DNA of 64,000 bases from Streptomyces globisporus (GCA_014649555.1 BMTG01000006.1:186001-250000), one strand, 5' to 3'. Positions 43,901 through 52,198 are shown, counted from the first letter of the stretch. Program-made: numbers and translations. Notes: generated by a model not told the origin, from the letters alone.

Positions 43901-45902
43901 GCTTCGCCTCCGCGGTCTCCTTGTCCTTCTTGGCGTTGTCGCGGTGGATCTTCGCACCGTCGGCGGCCGCCTTCGCCTGCACTTCGGCGGCGTAGGCCGC
44001 CTGCCGGCGGAACTCGGCCTTCGACTGTGCGGCCTGGGCCAGCGCCCGCTGCGCGATCGTGTCACTGTCCGCGGCGGAGGCGCGGGTGGCCGCCTCGGCG
44101 GTCTCACCGGCCTTCACCATGGCGTCCAGCGCGGCGACGGCGCCCTTGGTGACCTGAGCCTTCTGCTGGGCGGCCAGCAGACCGCGGCCCCGGGGCGAGC
44201 CCTGGGCGTCCGCGATCGTGTAGGCGGCCTTCTCGGCGGTGTCACTGGTGGTGGCGGCCTTCTTCGCCGCTGCCGCCTGTGCCTTGAGTGCGTCCAGTTG
44301 CCTCTTCGCCGCGGCGCGGGCGTCCGTGATGCCCTTCGCGGCCTTGTCGAACTGGGCCTTCGGCGGGACGGAGCCGTTGTTGCCGGACACCTTGACCGTG
44401 AACTGCTGCGGTCCCGTGGGGCCGCAGGTCGCCTGCACGGCGTTGACGCTGTTGTCGAACTTGGGCAGGTTCACGCACTTGCCCGTGCCGACGTTCTTCA
44501 GGATCGTCTTGGCCCGGACGTTGTAGTCCCAGGTCTGCGCCGGGGAGCTGTTGCAGGTCCAGATCTGGATCTTCGCGCCGTCGGCGGTGCTGGTGTTCGA
44601 GACGTCCAGACACTTCTGGGAACCGACGTTCCGCAGGTGCAGACCCTTGTCGTCGCCCTCGACGACCCACTGTTGGGCGGCGCCGTTGTTGCAGGTGTAC
44701 ACCTGGACGGGGGTGCCGTTGGCGGTCTTGCCGCCCTCGACGTCGAGGCACTTGCCGGTGGAGGCGCTCACCTGGAGGGTGGTCGGCTTGGTGCCGATCC
44801 AGCCGACTCCGCCCGCGGACCAGTAGTCCTGGAACTGGGTCAGGTGATCGGCCACCCAGGAGTGGCCGATCAGGTCGCCGAGGAACTTCGACCCGGTGGC
44901 CAGGGCCTTGGTGGCGTCCTTGTTGGCGGTCAGCAGCTGGTTGCGCTGGGTCGCCTGCGAGGAGATCTCCTTCTGCCACTCCGTGGCGGCAGTGTCGGAG
45001 ATCGGGTCCAGGACGTCGTTCGGGTCGATCGGGTCCCGCCACGCGCAGGCGGCGAAGCGGGTCTTGAGGTCCTCGACCGCGATCCGGTGCTCCGGCGAAC
45101 CGGGCTGGGGAGCGGTACGCGGGAAGCCGCCGGACGCCAGGAAGATCCGGGCGTTGTCGGCGCCCGTGGGCTCCAGCGACCAGTCCGTCAGGTGCTCGTA
45201 CGCGCCGTGCTCGGCGAGGGCACGGTTCCAGTCGGGCGAGCTCGGGTCCGGGTCGGTGCCGTAGAGCGGGGCCCCGAGGTCCTTGACCGCCTTTACGGTC
45301 GCCGCGTCGGCGGGCGGGGTCGGGTCCTCGTAGAAGTCGCGCTCGTCCTTCCAGAACCGGTCGGAGGTCCATTGGGTCAGACCGGTCTGCTCGTAGAAGT
45401 CCTGGCCCTCGCGGGTACCGGGAGGCCACGCGAATGCGGTGACGGTGAAGCCGGCCGGGTTGGTCAGCCCCTGGAGAGGCTTCTGCCACCCGTCGCGCAG
45501 GGCGTGCAGCGCGTCGAGCTCCTTCAGCGCCGCGTCCCGGTCGCTCTGGTAGGCCGTGGCGAGCGGGGTGTCCTCCCAGTGGTGCCGGTCGGCGAGTTCG
45601 CGGAGCTTCTCCGGCGTCTGGTCGAGTCCGCTCTGCGCGGTGGCGGCCATGGACGGTCCGCCGAGCCGCAGCACGCCGTCCATCAGGCACTGGTCCTGGC
45701 GGAGCAGTTCGGCGGGGGTCTCCTCGTTCCAGTCGCTGCTGGCGCCTGCTGGGGCTGTACGGTCGGCCCGGTCCGGCGCGGCGGCCCCGGGCTGCGCGCC
45801 CAGACCGCCGAGGACGGCGAGCGCCGCCACAGAGGTGACGACAGGGGTGAGGATCGGTGATCGGCGTGGTCCGGGTCTGAACAACCCTGGTTTGAGGCGC
45901 AA
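40953..45902 (-). CDS. secreted polymorphic toxin: ricin lectin, Ala-rich coiled coil, Hint, RNase A-like C-terminal domain
   Basis: A 1649-residue exported protein. A Sec signal (about 1-42: basic LFRPGPRRS, core VVTSVAALAVLGGL) precedes an unassigned domain (about 50-360). A ricin-type beta-trefoil spans about 372-502 (TGKCLDVEGG, SQKCLDVSNT and QQW-like repeats). An Ala/Lys/Glu-rich coiled coil fills about 519-1157 and resembles Streptomyces ALF-repeat toxins. A Hint domain at about 1350-1496 begins NSFPAETRVLMADG and ends VLVHNC. The tail (about 1497-1649) has HEGDRGAHTIRDHVNTT and ends MVYTSYPKGP, as in CdiA-CT RNase A-like toxins. TTG 45902 has AAGGA upstream. The next gene is the likely immunity gene. 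Confidence 0.88.
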   Translation of the reverse strand: MRLKPGLFRPGPRRSPILTPVVTSVAALAVLGGLGAQPGAAAPDRADRTAPAGASSDWNEETPAELLRQDQCLMDGVLRLGGPSMAATAQSGLDQTPEKLRELADRHHWEDTPLATAYQSDRDAALKELDALHALRDGWQKPLQGLTNPAGFTVTAFAWPPGTREGQDFYEQTGLTQWTSDRFWKDERDFYEDPTPPADAATVKAVKDLGAPLYGTDPDPSSPDWNRALAEHGAYEHLTDWSLEPTGADNARIFLASGGFPRTAPQPGSPEHRIAVEDLKTRFAACAWRDPIDPNDVLDPISDTAATEWQKEISSQATQRNQLLTANKDATKALATGSKFLGDLIGHSWVADHLTQFQDYWSAGGVGWIGTKPTTLQVSASTGKCLDVEGGKTANGTPVQVYTCNNGAAQQWVVEGDDKGLHLRNVGSQKCLDVSNTSTADGAKIQIWTCNSSPAQTWDYNVRAKTILKNVGTGKCVNLPKFDNSVNAVQATCGPTGPQQFTVKVSGNNGSVPPKAQFDKAAKGITDARAAAKRQLDALKAQAAAAKKAATTSDTAEKAAYTIADAQGSPRGRGLLAAQQKAQVTKGAVAALDAMVKAGETAEAATRASAADSDTIAQRALAQAAQSKAEFRRQAAYAAEVQAKAAADGAKIHRDNAKKDKETAEAKLAEALKAESDAKAAAATAHAKRLAAEAEEATAKKEKETAAAKQAEAAQHRRTAEAEAGTAKDAKEKAEAAEGTAAQKQKAAETARDKAKDLRDDAWDAEQKADAARAKADAKEAFAQAHESDANAQESRAAANAAAGHADDAEAAASRARTAANAATQAAADADAAATRAEAAAKRARAHSDAAQAAKLKSEAAVRTATSAAADAIKASDHAAAEAKTAVELADEAERQAKTAKTHADEAHKEAGKALVASARAAGFAHVTAQAAVDAGNAAEQVAKPANDAIQLGSPYVTTDSAASLVVLAGQSSKSIAEQQKSVADAHAKNAQEEAAAAKAIAAAAQGDAKAAYQHAANAAGHAATARTYAKEALGYAADAATAASKASQSLARTIEYDRKAGEDAAAADKAAGRAEGYATDARSSADAAALDAQAARDAAAAAEQAAKDARAAATRADTAATLAEEAAKDAQKYAESAQEAAESAERKEANQQVSSGAGTGIGGTWYVVDESTVEVTDAKQLNDCVIDVGFEGCTVTFTVTFNATVDFFLCTDPDVPASATGCPQADTVLVRSEPFTGLKKDVTNYFSKLDLIQQTVVYRILKTVLIQDFVDCWHGSVSGCAWAASNFVPGKAFAKIAEAINALDAALKTGIGIADAYKALKILDVDPATLAKISQQVNIVEDALTSCRVNSFPAETRVLMADGTRRPIDSVRQGDLVLATDAETGVHAIQPVTDTYRHDARRLVDVSFADGYRLTSTAGHRVFVAERGWTVVADLRVGDRLRGPDGTARAVRALNDRSDLAPRTVYDITVDGTHTFYVGAEGAPGAPARDVLVHNCVQLTLHEGDRGAHTIRDHVNTTPQRAKDKARDELARNPNHPGVTGVWTNLDTAQEAVNDAMLKWLTGMSPSQNAANQKRLQKWMQETRKDSESPTDLLSFDVTLNNPASLGTVYHHTGDSWAAKNIVSITLKRSAHKPGYMVYTSYPKGPRP

Positions 45903-46571
45903 GGGAGTAATCCTTCTTCGCGAGCGAGGACAGGCGGGGGTGCCGGTGCGGCGGGTGGAGGTTCGGGGGGTCAGCCCTGTGCGGCGGCGCGGACGGCGAG
46001 ACCGTCCGGCTCGGCGTGCTCAGCGAGCCGATGGTGCGGCATGGCGGCGAACCTCCCCCGTGGCGGATCCGTCCCCCGGCCGCCGTGTGATGTGCGCGTC
46101 CCGTGGCCGAGCGGTCAGGTCCCGCCACGCGCGCGGCGCTCACCATACGTCCGCTGCCGCACGGGAGTCCGACCGATTTCCGGAGCGCGGAGCACCGCTG
46201 CGGAGTGGCAAGTGTGAGGCGAGCCCGCCGCTCGCCCAGGCAGAACCTGTGTCCATGACAGGAGTGACCTGTGAGGGGGATGCGAAGATTGGGATCAGGG
46301 TTGACCATTTTTAGTCATAAATTGACTGAGAATGAACCGTCGAGGGTGAACAATCCCCTACCCGGCAGTAGCCCGAGCCTCGCTCCGGCGCGCACCAGCC
46401 CTAGGCTCCACGCCATGGAGTGGACCGAACAGGAGTGCCTGGCCCACCTGGCGGCGAACGGCGCTGATACGCCTGGGTGATGGGGCACCACGGCGGCAGG
46501 ACCGCCGTCCGGGCGGGTGTCGGCGAACCCGTCGGCGGCAGCTGCGGGACGAACTCAGCTGAAACCGGACG
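45903..46571. other. long intergenic region upstream of the toxin, with an AT-rich island
   Basis: About 670 bases separate the toxin from the ABC transporter. At 46296-46350 the composition turns strongly AT-rich (ATTTTTAGTCATAAATTGAC), unlike the surroundings, so the toxin promoter may lie here with a leader of roughly 400 bases. A 21-codon gene remnant lies at 46415-46480. I see no other gene or hairpin I can support. Confidence 0.5.
46415..46480 (+). pseudogene. possible gene remnant or micro-ORF
   Basis: ATG 46415 opens a 21-residue frame, MEWTEQECLAHLAANGADTP plus G, then TGA. TAGGCT at 46402-46407 sits eight bases before it, the arrangement of leaderless Streptomyces genes. The start recalls the N-terminus of small PPOX-type proteins, but the rest of such a gene is missing, so it may be the head of a decayed gene. 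Confidence 0.3.
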
Positions 46572-47336
46572 CTACAGCCGCCCCGCCGCCACGATCCGCC
46601 GCAGGAACCGCTGCGTGCGCTCCTCGCGGGGCGTGCCGAACACCGCCTCGGGCGTGCCGCGCTCCAGCACCACCCCAGCGTCCAGGAAGCACACCTGGTC
46701 GGCGACCTCCCGCGCGAACGCCATCTCGTGCGTGGCGATCACCATCGTCATGCCGTCCTCCTTCACCTCCCGGACGAGACCCAGCACTTCGCCCACCAGC
46801 TCCGGGTCCAGCGCCGCCGTGATCTCGTCCAGGAGCAGCAGCCGGGGGCGTACGGCCAGAGCCCGCACGATCGCGGCCCGCTGCTGCTGCCCGCCGCTGA
46901 GCCGGTCCGGATACTCGTCCGCCTTCGCCCCGAGCCCCAGCCGCTCCAGCAGCTCCCGGGCATCCGCCTCGGCACGGGCCCGGGAGAGCCCGTGGACCCG
47001 GCGCGGGGCCAGGGTGATGTTCTGCAGCACGGTCAGATGCGGGAAAAGGTTGTACGCCTGGAACACCACGCCGATCAGGCGGCGCACCGCGTCCGCGTCG
47101 GCCCGGGGATCGGTGATCTCCTCACCGTCCAGGAAGATCGCCCCGTCGTCGACCTCCTCCAGGAGGTTGGCGCAGCGCAGCAGCGTCGACTTCCCCGACC
47201 CGGAAGCGCCGATCAGGGCGGTCACGGTGTGCGGGGCCACCTCCAGGTCCACGCCCCGCAGCACCAACGACGTACCGAACGACTTGCGGACCGCCTCCAT
47301 CCGCAGCACCGGAGCCGTTCCCGCATCCGTGCTCAT
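46572..47336 (-). CDS. polar amino acid ABC transporter ATP-binding protein
   Basis: A 254-residue ATPase of the GlnQ/HisP family that powers uptake through the adjacent permease. Walker A is GASGSGKST, the Q loop VVFQAYNLFPHLTVLQN, the signature LSGGQQQR, Walker B LLLLDEITAALDPE and the switch His in IATHEMAFAREV. ATG 47336 overlaps the permease stop by ATGA; the open frame extends upstream inside the permease in another frame without coding sense. It is the last gene of a binding protein-permease-ATPase operon. Confidence 0.94.
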   Translation of the reverse strand: MSTDAGTAPVLRMEAVRKSFGTSLVLRGVDLEVAPHTVTALIGASGSGKSTLLRCANLLEEVDDGAIFLDGEEITDPRADADAVRRLIGVVFQAYNLFPHLTVLQNITLAPRRVHGLSRARAEADARELLERLGLGAKADEYPDRLSGGQQQRAAIVRALAVRPRLLLLDEITAALDPELVGEVLGLVREVKEDGMTMVIATHEMAFAREVADQVCFLDAGVVLERGTPEAVFGTPREERTQRFLRRIVAAGRL

Positions 47337-48211
47337 ACCAGCCCTCCCTGCGCCCGCCGCCGGTCCATCCGGGCCGTCACCCAGTCGGTGAGCCGGGTCA
47401 TCGGGATGGTCAGCGCCACGAAGACAAGCCCCGCGACGACGTACGGCGTGTAGTTGAAGTCCTTGCTCGCGATGATCTGCGCCGCGTACACGGCGTCCAC
47501 CGCCCCGGCGATCGAGACGAGCCCGGTGTCCTTCTGGAGCGACACCAGGTCGTTGAGGAGCGGCGGGACCACCCGCCGCACCGCCTGCGGCAGCACGACG
47601 AAGCGCAGCGCCTGCCCGCTGCTCAGCCCCAGCGACCGCGCCGCCGCCCGCTGCGAGGGGTGTACGGACTCGATGCCCGCCCGGAAGACCTCCGCGACGT
47701 ACGCCGAGTACGTCAGCACCAGCGCGCTTCCGCCCAGCAGCACGGGATCGGTGGTCACCCCCTCCAGCCGCAGGGCGGGCACCCCGAACACCACCATCAG
47801 GAGGCAGATGATGAGCGGCAGCCCACGGAAGAAGTCCGTGTACGCGGTGGCCAGCGCGCGGAGGGGGAAGAACACGGGACCGCGCAGGGTCCGGGCCACC
47901 GCCAGCAGCAGCCCGAGCACCAGCACGGCCGCACCGCAGACAGCCAGCAGCCGCAGGTTCAGCCACAGCCCCTCCAGGACCTGCGGGAAGGCGACGCGCG
48001 CGTAATGGGCGCTGAAGAACGTCTCCTTCGTACGGGTCCACCCCGGCGAATTCGTGATCAGCACGAACAGCGCCGCGCCCACCACCAGCGTGCTGGTCGC
48101 GGCGATCGCGGTGGCCCGCCGGGTGCGCCCCCGCCGGTAGCGCTCGCGGGCGATCCGGCGCTCGGAGGGGACGTAGGCGTCCTCGACGGCCGGAGTCTTG
48201 TGCAGGGTCAC
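47333..48211 (-). CDS. polar amino acid ABC transporter permease
   Basis: A 292-residue inner membrane permease of the HisMQ family. An N-terminal tail of about 45 residues with many Arg precedes a first helix (AIAATSTLVVGAALFVLITN), a periplasmic loop and the core, where GLWLNLRLLAVCGAAVLVLG and TDFFRGLPLIICLLMVVFGV are typical. The EAA loop is AAARSLGLSSGQALRFVVLP, which contacts the ATPase. GTG 48211 overlaps the binding-protein stop (GTGA), so the operon is translationally coupled. No second permease is present, so it would work as a homodimer. Confidence 0.93.
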   Translation of the reverse strand: MTLHKTPAVEDAYVPSERRIARERYRRGRTRRATAIAATSTLVVGAALFVLITNSPGWTRTKETFFSAHYARVAFPQVLEGLWLNLRLLAVCGAAVLVLGLLLAVARTLRGPVFFPLRALATAYTDFFRGLPLIICLLMVVFGVPALRLEGVTTDPVLLGGSALVLTYSAYVAEVFRAGIESVHPSQRAAARSLGLSSGQALRFVVLPQAVRRVVPPLLNDLVSLQKDTGLVSIAGAVDAVYAAQIIASKDFNYTPYVVAGLVFVALTIPMTRLTDWVTARMDRRRAQGGLV

Positions 48212-49089
48212 TTGAGCACCGGCGCGTCGACGGCGTCGGAGAGCCACTCCTTCTCCAGGCCGGCCAGCGTGCCGTCCTTCCGCAGGGCGTCCACGGCCCC
48301 GCTCACGCAGGAGGTCAGCGCGCTCTCCCGGTCCAGGACAAGACCGAACTGCTCCGGTTCACCGGGGGATGCGGCGAACTGCCCCACCACCTCCGCCTCG
48401 GGCACCTCGGCCCCGGTGATGTAGAAGGCGGTCGGCAGGTCCACCACGATGGCCTCCACCTGACCGGTCTTCAGCGCCGACTTGGCGAAGTCGTTGCGCT
48501 GGTAGACGGCGGGCTTCTCCTTGGGCTTTACCAGGTCGGTGATGAAGTCGAGGCTGGTGGTGCCCACCTGCGCGCCGAGCTTCACGTCCTTGAGGTCGGC
48601 GACGCTCTTCGCCTTGGATGCCTTCGACGACTTCAGCGCGACGACGGCCTGGCGCACGTCGTAGTAGCCGGAGGAGAACGCGACGGCCTTCTTCCGTTCC
48701 TCGCTGATGGAGACCTGGTTGATGTCGAAGTCGAACTTCTTCGCACCGGGCGCGAACGCGCTGTTGAACGGCGTGTGCTGCCAGACCACCGCGTCGCGGC
48801 CGTACCCCAACTCCTTCGCCACGGCGTACGCCACCGCCGACTCGAAGCCCTTTCCGTTGGACGGCTCGTCGTCGGCGAACCAGGGGGCGTACGCGGGCTT
48901 GTCGGTGCCGACGGTGAGCTTTCCGGGCACCTGGGTGGCGAGCTTGCCGGGCGCGCAGGACGCCGTCGCGCCGGGCCCGTCCGACGCCCCCTTCTCCTCC
49001 GCTTGCGGGGCACAGCCCACAAGGGCGGCGCAGAGGGCGACGGCGGAGCTCAGAGCGGTGATGACCAGGGGCCGGCGGGCGAGATGCAT
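48208..49089 (-). CDS. amino acid ABC transporter substrate-binding lipoprotein
   Basis: A 293-residue extracellular lipoprotein delivering substrate to the permease. The signal ends in the lipobox ALVGC with Cys at about residue 26. The mature part is a type II periplasmic-binding fold (SBP_bac_3): GKLTVGTDKPAYAPWFADDE, GFESAVAYAVAKELGYG, FDFDINQVSISEERKKAVAF and the hinge-region KLGAQVGTTSLDFITD. Related proteins bind polar or acidic amino acids; the ligand is not determined. It is the first gene of the three-gene operon. Confidence 0.93.
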   Translation of the reverse strand: MHLARRPLVITALSSAVALCAALVGCAPQAEEKGASDGPGATASCAPGKLATQVPGKLTVGTDKPAYAPWFADDEPSNGKGFESAVAYAVAKELGYGRDAVVWQHTPFNSAFAPGAKKFDFDINQVSISEERKKAVAFSSGYYDVRQAVVALKSSKASKAKSVADLKDVKLGAQVGTTSLDFITDLVKPKEKPAVYQRNDFAKSALKTGQVEAIVVDLPTAFYITGAEVPEAEVVGQFAASPGEPEQFGLVLDRESALTSCVSGAVDALRKDGTLAGLEKEWLSDAVDAPVLK

Positions 49090-49199
49090 AGCGGGAGACT
49101 CGCAGGGTCCGGCCCCCTGTGTCGAGACGTTTCGGCAGCTGTCCACATCGTGGGAACGGGTGTTGCGAGGGTGTGAACAGCGCCGGTCAGCGCCGCTGT

Positions 49200-50501
49200 T
49201 CACCTCGTGCCGGACTCCTTCTCCCGCAGGTCGACGATCCGCCGGATCTTGCCCACCGAGCGCTCCAGCGTCTCCGGATCCACGACCTCGACGTTCACCG
49301 ACACGCCGACGCCGTCCTTCACCGCCGCCGCGATGGCCCGCGCCGCCTTCTCCCGCTCCTCGGTCGTCGCGTCCGCCCGCGCCTCCGCGAGGACGGTGAG
49401 CGCGTCCATCCGCCCGTCCCGGGTCAGCCGCAGCTGGAAGTGCGGGGCGACGGCGGGCGTCCGCAGCACGATCTCCTCGATCTGCGTGGGGAAGAGGTTC
49501 ACCCCGCGCAGGATCACCATGTCGTCGCTGCGGCCGGTGACCTTCTCCATCCGCCGGAACGTCCGCGCCGTCCCCGGCAGCAGCCGCGTCAGGTCCCGGG
49601 TCCGGTAGCGGATCACCGGCATCGCCTCCTTGGTCAGCGAGGTGAAGACCAGCTCCCCCTCCTCGCCGTCGGGAAGCACCTCCCCGGTGAACGGATCCAC
49701 GACCTCCGGATAGAAGTGGTCCTCCCAGATGTGCAGCCCGTCCTTCGTCTCCACGCACTCCTGCGCCACCCCCGGGCCCATCACCTCCGAGAGCCCGTAT
49801 ATGTCCACCGCGTCGATCGCGAACCGGTCCTCGATCTCCCGGCGCATCCCCTCGGTCCACGGCTCCGCACCGAAGATCCCCACCTTCAGGGACGTCGAAC
49901 GCGGATCGACGCCCTGCCGCTCGAACTCGTCCAGCAGCGTCAGCATGTACGACGGCGTGATCATGATGATCTCGGGCCGGAAGTCCTGGATCAACCGCAC
50001 CTGTCGCGCGGTCATGCCCCCGGAGGCCGGGATCACCGTGCAGCCGAGCCGCTCCGCCCCGTAGTGCGCCCCGAGCCCACCGGTGAACAGCCCGTATCCG
50101 TACGCCACATGGACCTTGTGGCCGGGCCGCCCGCCCGCCGCCCGGATCGACCGGGCCACGACGTCCGCCCAGGTGTCCAGGTCCCGTTCGGTGTACCCGA
50201 CGACGGTCGGCCGCCCCGTCGTGCCGCTGGAGGCGTGGATCCTGCGCACCTCGTGCTCCGGCACGGCGAACATCCCGAAGGGGTAGTTGTCCCGCAGATC
50301 CGTCTTCGCGGTGAATGGGAAACGGGCCAGATCCGCGAGCGTCCGGCAGTCCTCGGGCTTCAGCCCCGCGCGGTCGAAAGCGTCCCGGTAGAAGGGAACG
50401 TTGTCGTACGCGTGGCGCAGCGTGGACCGCAGCCGCTCCCGTTGCAGGGCCTCCAGCTCGCCACGGCCGAGCCGTTCCGCCGCGTCCAGCATGGCCGTCA
50501 T
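49200..50501 (-). CDS. paaK: phenylacetate-CoA ligase
   Basis: Activates phenylacetate to phenylacetyl-CoA with ATP, the first step of the phenylacetate pathway. The 433 residues match PaaK length. Motifs are LRSTLRHAYDNVPFYRDAFD, FPFTAKTDLRDNYPFGMFAV, HASSGTTGRPTVVGYT (phosphate loop), YGLSEVMGPGVAQEC (A5) and the C-terminal hinge RSDDMVILRGVNLFPTQIEE. ATG 50501 has AGGAAGG upstream and a perfect 18-bp palindrome at 50528-50545 behind it, a probable repressor site. The rest of the paa ring-hydroxylating genes are not in the window; paaN lies 10 kb away. Confidence 0.95.
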   Translation of the reverse strand: MTAMLDAAERLGRGELEALQRERLRSTLRHAYDNVPFYRDAFDRAGLKPEDCRTLADLARFPFTAKTDLRDNYPFGMFAVPEHEVRRIHASSGTTGRPTVVGYTERDLDTWADVVARSIRAAGGRPGHKVHVAYGYGLFTGGLGAHYGAERLGCTVIPASGGMTARQVRLIQDFRPEIIMITPSYMLTLLDEFERQGVDPRSTSLKVGIFGAEPWTEGMRREIEDRFAIDAVDIYGLSEVMGPGVAQECVETKDGLHIWEDHFYPEVVDPFTGEVLPDGEEGELVFTSLTKEAMPVIRYRTRDLTRLLPGTARTFRRMEKVTGRSDDMVILRGVNLFPTQIEEIVLRTPAVAPHFQLRLTRDGRMDALTVLAEARADATTEEREKAARAIAAAVKDGVGVSVNVEVVDPETLERSVGKIRRIVDLREKESGTR

Positions 50502-50527
50502 CAGGAACCTTCCTCTCCCGAACCGGG

Positions 50528-50545
50528 CGACCGATCATTCGGTCG
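50528..50545. promoter_or_regulatory. palindromic operator candidate upstream of paaK
   Basis: CGACCGATCATTCGGTCG has perfect 7-base arms around TCAT, 27 bases before the paaK start. It resembles sites of TetR-family PaaR regulators, which respond to phenylacetyl-CoA; that assignment is from memory. Confidence 0.55.
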
Positions 50546-50668
50546 ATCTTCCTGGGAGCAGTAATTCAGGCGGCCGGGGGTGCTGGCAAGAGGTGGGGCG
50601 TTCGGAGTCGATCAGCCTGCGGCGAAGTCCACTGTGCCCGCTCACGGCTTCCTGTTTGGATGGGGCGT

Positions 50669-52198
50669 ATGCCGACCTTCTCCGCGTACGACACGACCCC
50701 GCTCGCCTATCACCTGGTGGGCGAAGGGGAACCGCTGATCTGTCTGCCCGGCGGGCCGATGCGGGCGAGCGCGTATCTCGGCGACCTCGGAGGGCTCGCC
50801 GCCCGGCGCCGGCTCGTGCTGCTCGACCTGCGCGGCACGGGTGGGTCCGGCGTGCCCGAGGACCCCTCGACGTACCGCTGCGACCGTCTCGTCGACGACG
50901 TCGAGGCCCTGCGCGAACACCTGGGCCTGGAGCGGATCGACGTACTGACGCACTCCGCCGGAGCCGATCTGGCGCTCCTGTACGCCGCCCGTCACCCTGA
51001 GCGGCTGCGCACCCTGACCCTCGTCACGCCCGGCACCCGGGCCGTGGGTATCGAAGTCACGGATGACGACCTGCGCGAGGCCGCCGAGCTGCGGCGCGAC
51101 GAGCCCTGGTACCCCGAGGCGCGGGCCGCCCAGGAGGCGCTGCTCGCCGGGGGACCGTTCGCCGAGCTGTGGCCCGCCGTCCGGCCCCTCACCTACGGCC
51201 GCTGGGACGAGACGGCCCGCGCCCACGCCGAGGCCTCCGCCGGGCAGACCAATGCACAAGCCCGCGAACGCTACGCGGAGGAAGGCGCCTTCGGCCCCGC
51301 CGCCACCGCCGCCGCCCTGCGCGGACTCACCGTGCCGGTCCTCGTCCTCGCCGGGGAGTACGACGGCCACCCCAGCCCGGACCGGGCCACGGAGCTCGCC
51401 GCGCTCTTCCCGGGCGCCGAGTTCGTCGTCCAGCGCGGGGCCGGGCACTTCCCGTGGCTGGACGACCCGGGAGCCTTCGCCCGTACGGTTGCGGCCTTCC
51501 TCGACCCGGAGGTGTCGAGCGTCCAGGCGGGCGGGGTCCGGCTCGCCTACCGGGTGTGGGGCGCCCCCGAGGCCCCGCCCGTCGTCCTGCTGCACGGCCG
51601 GGCGGGCTCCGGTGAGACCTGGAACCGGATCGCGCAGGACCTGGCGGCCGACCACCGCGTGTACGCCCCCGACTTCCGCGGCCACGGGCTGAGCGACTGG
51701 CCCGGCCGCTACTCCTTCGAGATGTTCCGCGACGACCTGCACGCCTTCCTGGAGGCCCGCAACCTCGCCGGAGCTACCGTCGTCGGACACTCCATGGGCG
51801 GGGTCGCCGCCTACCTCCTTGCCCAGCGGGAACCGGGCCTGATCGGGCGGCTCGTCATCGAGGACGCCCCGCCCCTCCTGCCGCTCGACCCGCCCCGCCC
51901 GCCCTCCGTCCGTCCCGAGGGCGACCTCGACTTCGACTGGCCCGTCGTCCCCGACATCGACGCGCAGATCAACGACCCCGACCCGGCCGTCCGTGAGCGC
52001 TTCCCCGAGATCACCGTGCCCACCCTCGTCATCGGCGGCGGGCCCGCCAGCCACATCGACCAGGAACAGCTCGCGCAGATGGTCCGCGCGATACCGGACG
52101 CCGAGCTGGTCACCGTCGACGCCGGACACCTGATCCACACGGACCGGCCCGGGGAATTCCTCGCGGCGATTCGGGCATTCGGGCTGGGAGGCTTCTGA
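50669..52198 (+). CDS. double alpha/beta hydrolase (two catalytic domains in one chain)
   Basis: A 509-residue protein with two complete alpha/beta hydrolase folds. Domain 1 (about 1-278) has LVGEGEPLICLPGGPM (oxyanion), LTHSAGADLALLYAARHPE with the nucleophile Ser in HSAG, acid LAGEYDGHPSPD and His in RGAGHFPWLDD. Domain 2 (about 282-509) has PVVLLHGRAGSGETWN, VVGHSMGGVAAYLLA (GHSMG) and the late His in VDAGHLIHTDRP. Both look catalytically competent, so the fusion may process one substrate in two steps or two similar ones. Substrate unknown. ATG 50669 is preferred over 50660, which has no ribosome site. Confidence 0.88.
   Translation: MPTFSAYDTTPLAYHLVGEGEPLICLPGGPMRASAYLGDLGGLAARRRLVLLDLRGTGGSGVPEDPSTYRCDRLVDDVEALREHLGLERIDVLTHSAGADLALLYAARHPERLRTLTLVTPGTRAVGIEVTDDDLREAAELRRDEPWYPEARAAQEALLAGGPFAELWPAVRPLTYGRWDETARAHAEASAGQTNAQARERYAEEGAFGPAATAAALRGLTVPVLVLAGEYDGHPSPDRATELAALFPGAEFVVQRGAGHFPWLDDPGAFARTVAAFLDPEVSSVQAGGVRLAYRVWGAPEAPPVVLLHGRAGSGETWNRIAQDLAADHRVYAPDFRGHGLSDWPGRYSFEMFRDDLHAFLEARNLAGATVVGHSMGGVAAYLLAQREPGLIGRLVIEDAPPLLPLDPPRPPSVRPEGDLDFDWPVVPDIDAQINDPDPAVRERFPEITVPTLVIGGGPASHIDQEQLAQMVRAIPDAELVTVDAGHLIHTDRPGEFLAAIRAFGLGGF

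Noticed and set aside
43179-45860. 893-codon open frame on the forward strand opposite the toxin
   Set aside because: It is the complementary shadow of the Ala-rich coiled coil; the translation is Gly/Leu/Arg-rich without domains, and the reverse frame has a clear domain series.
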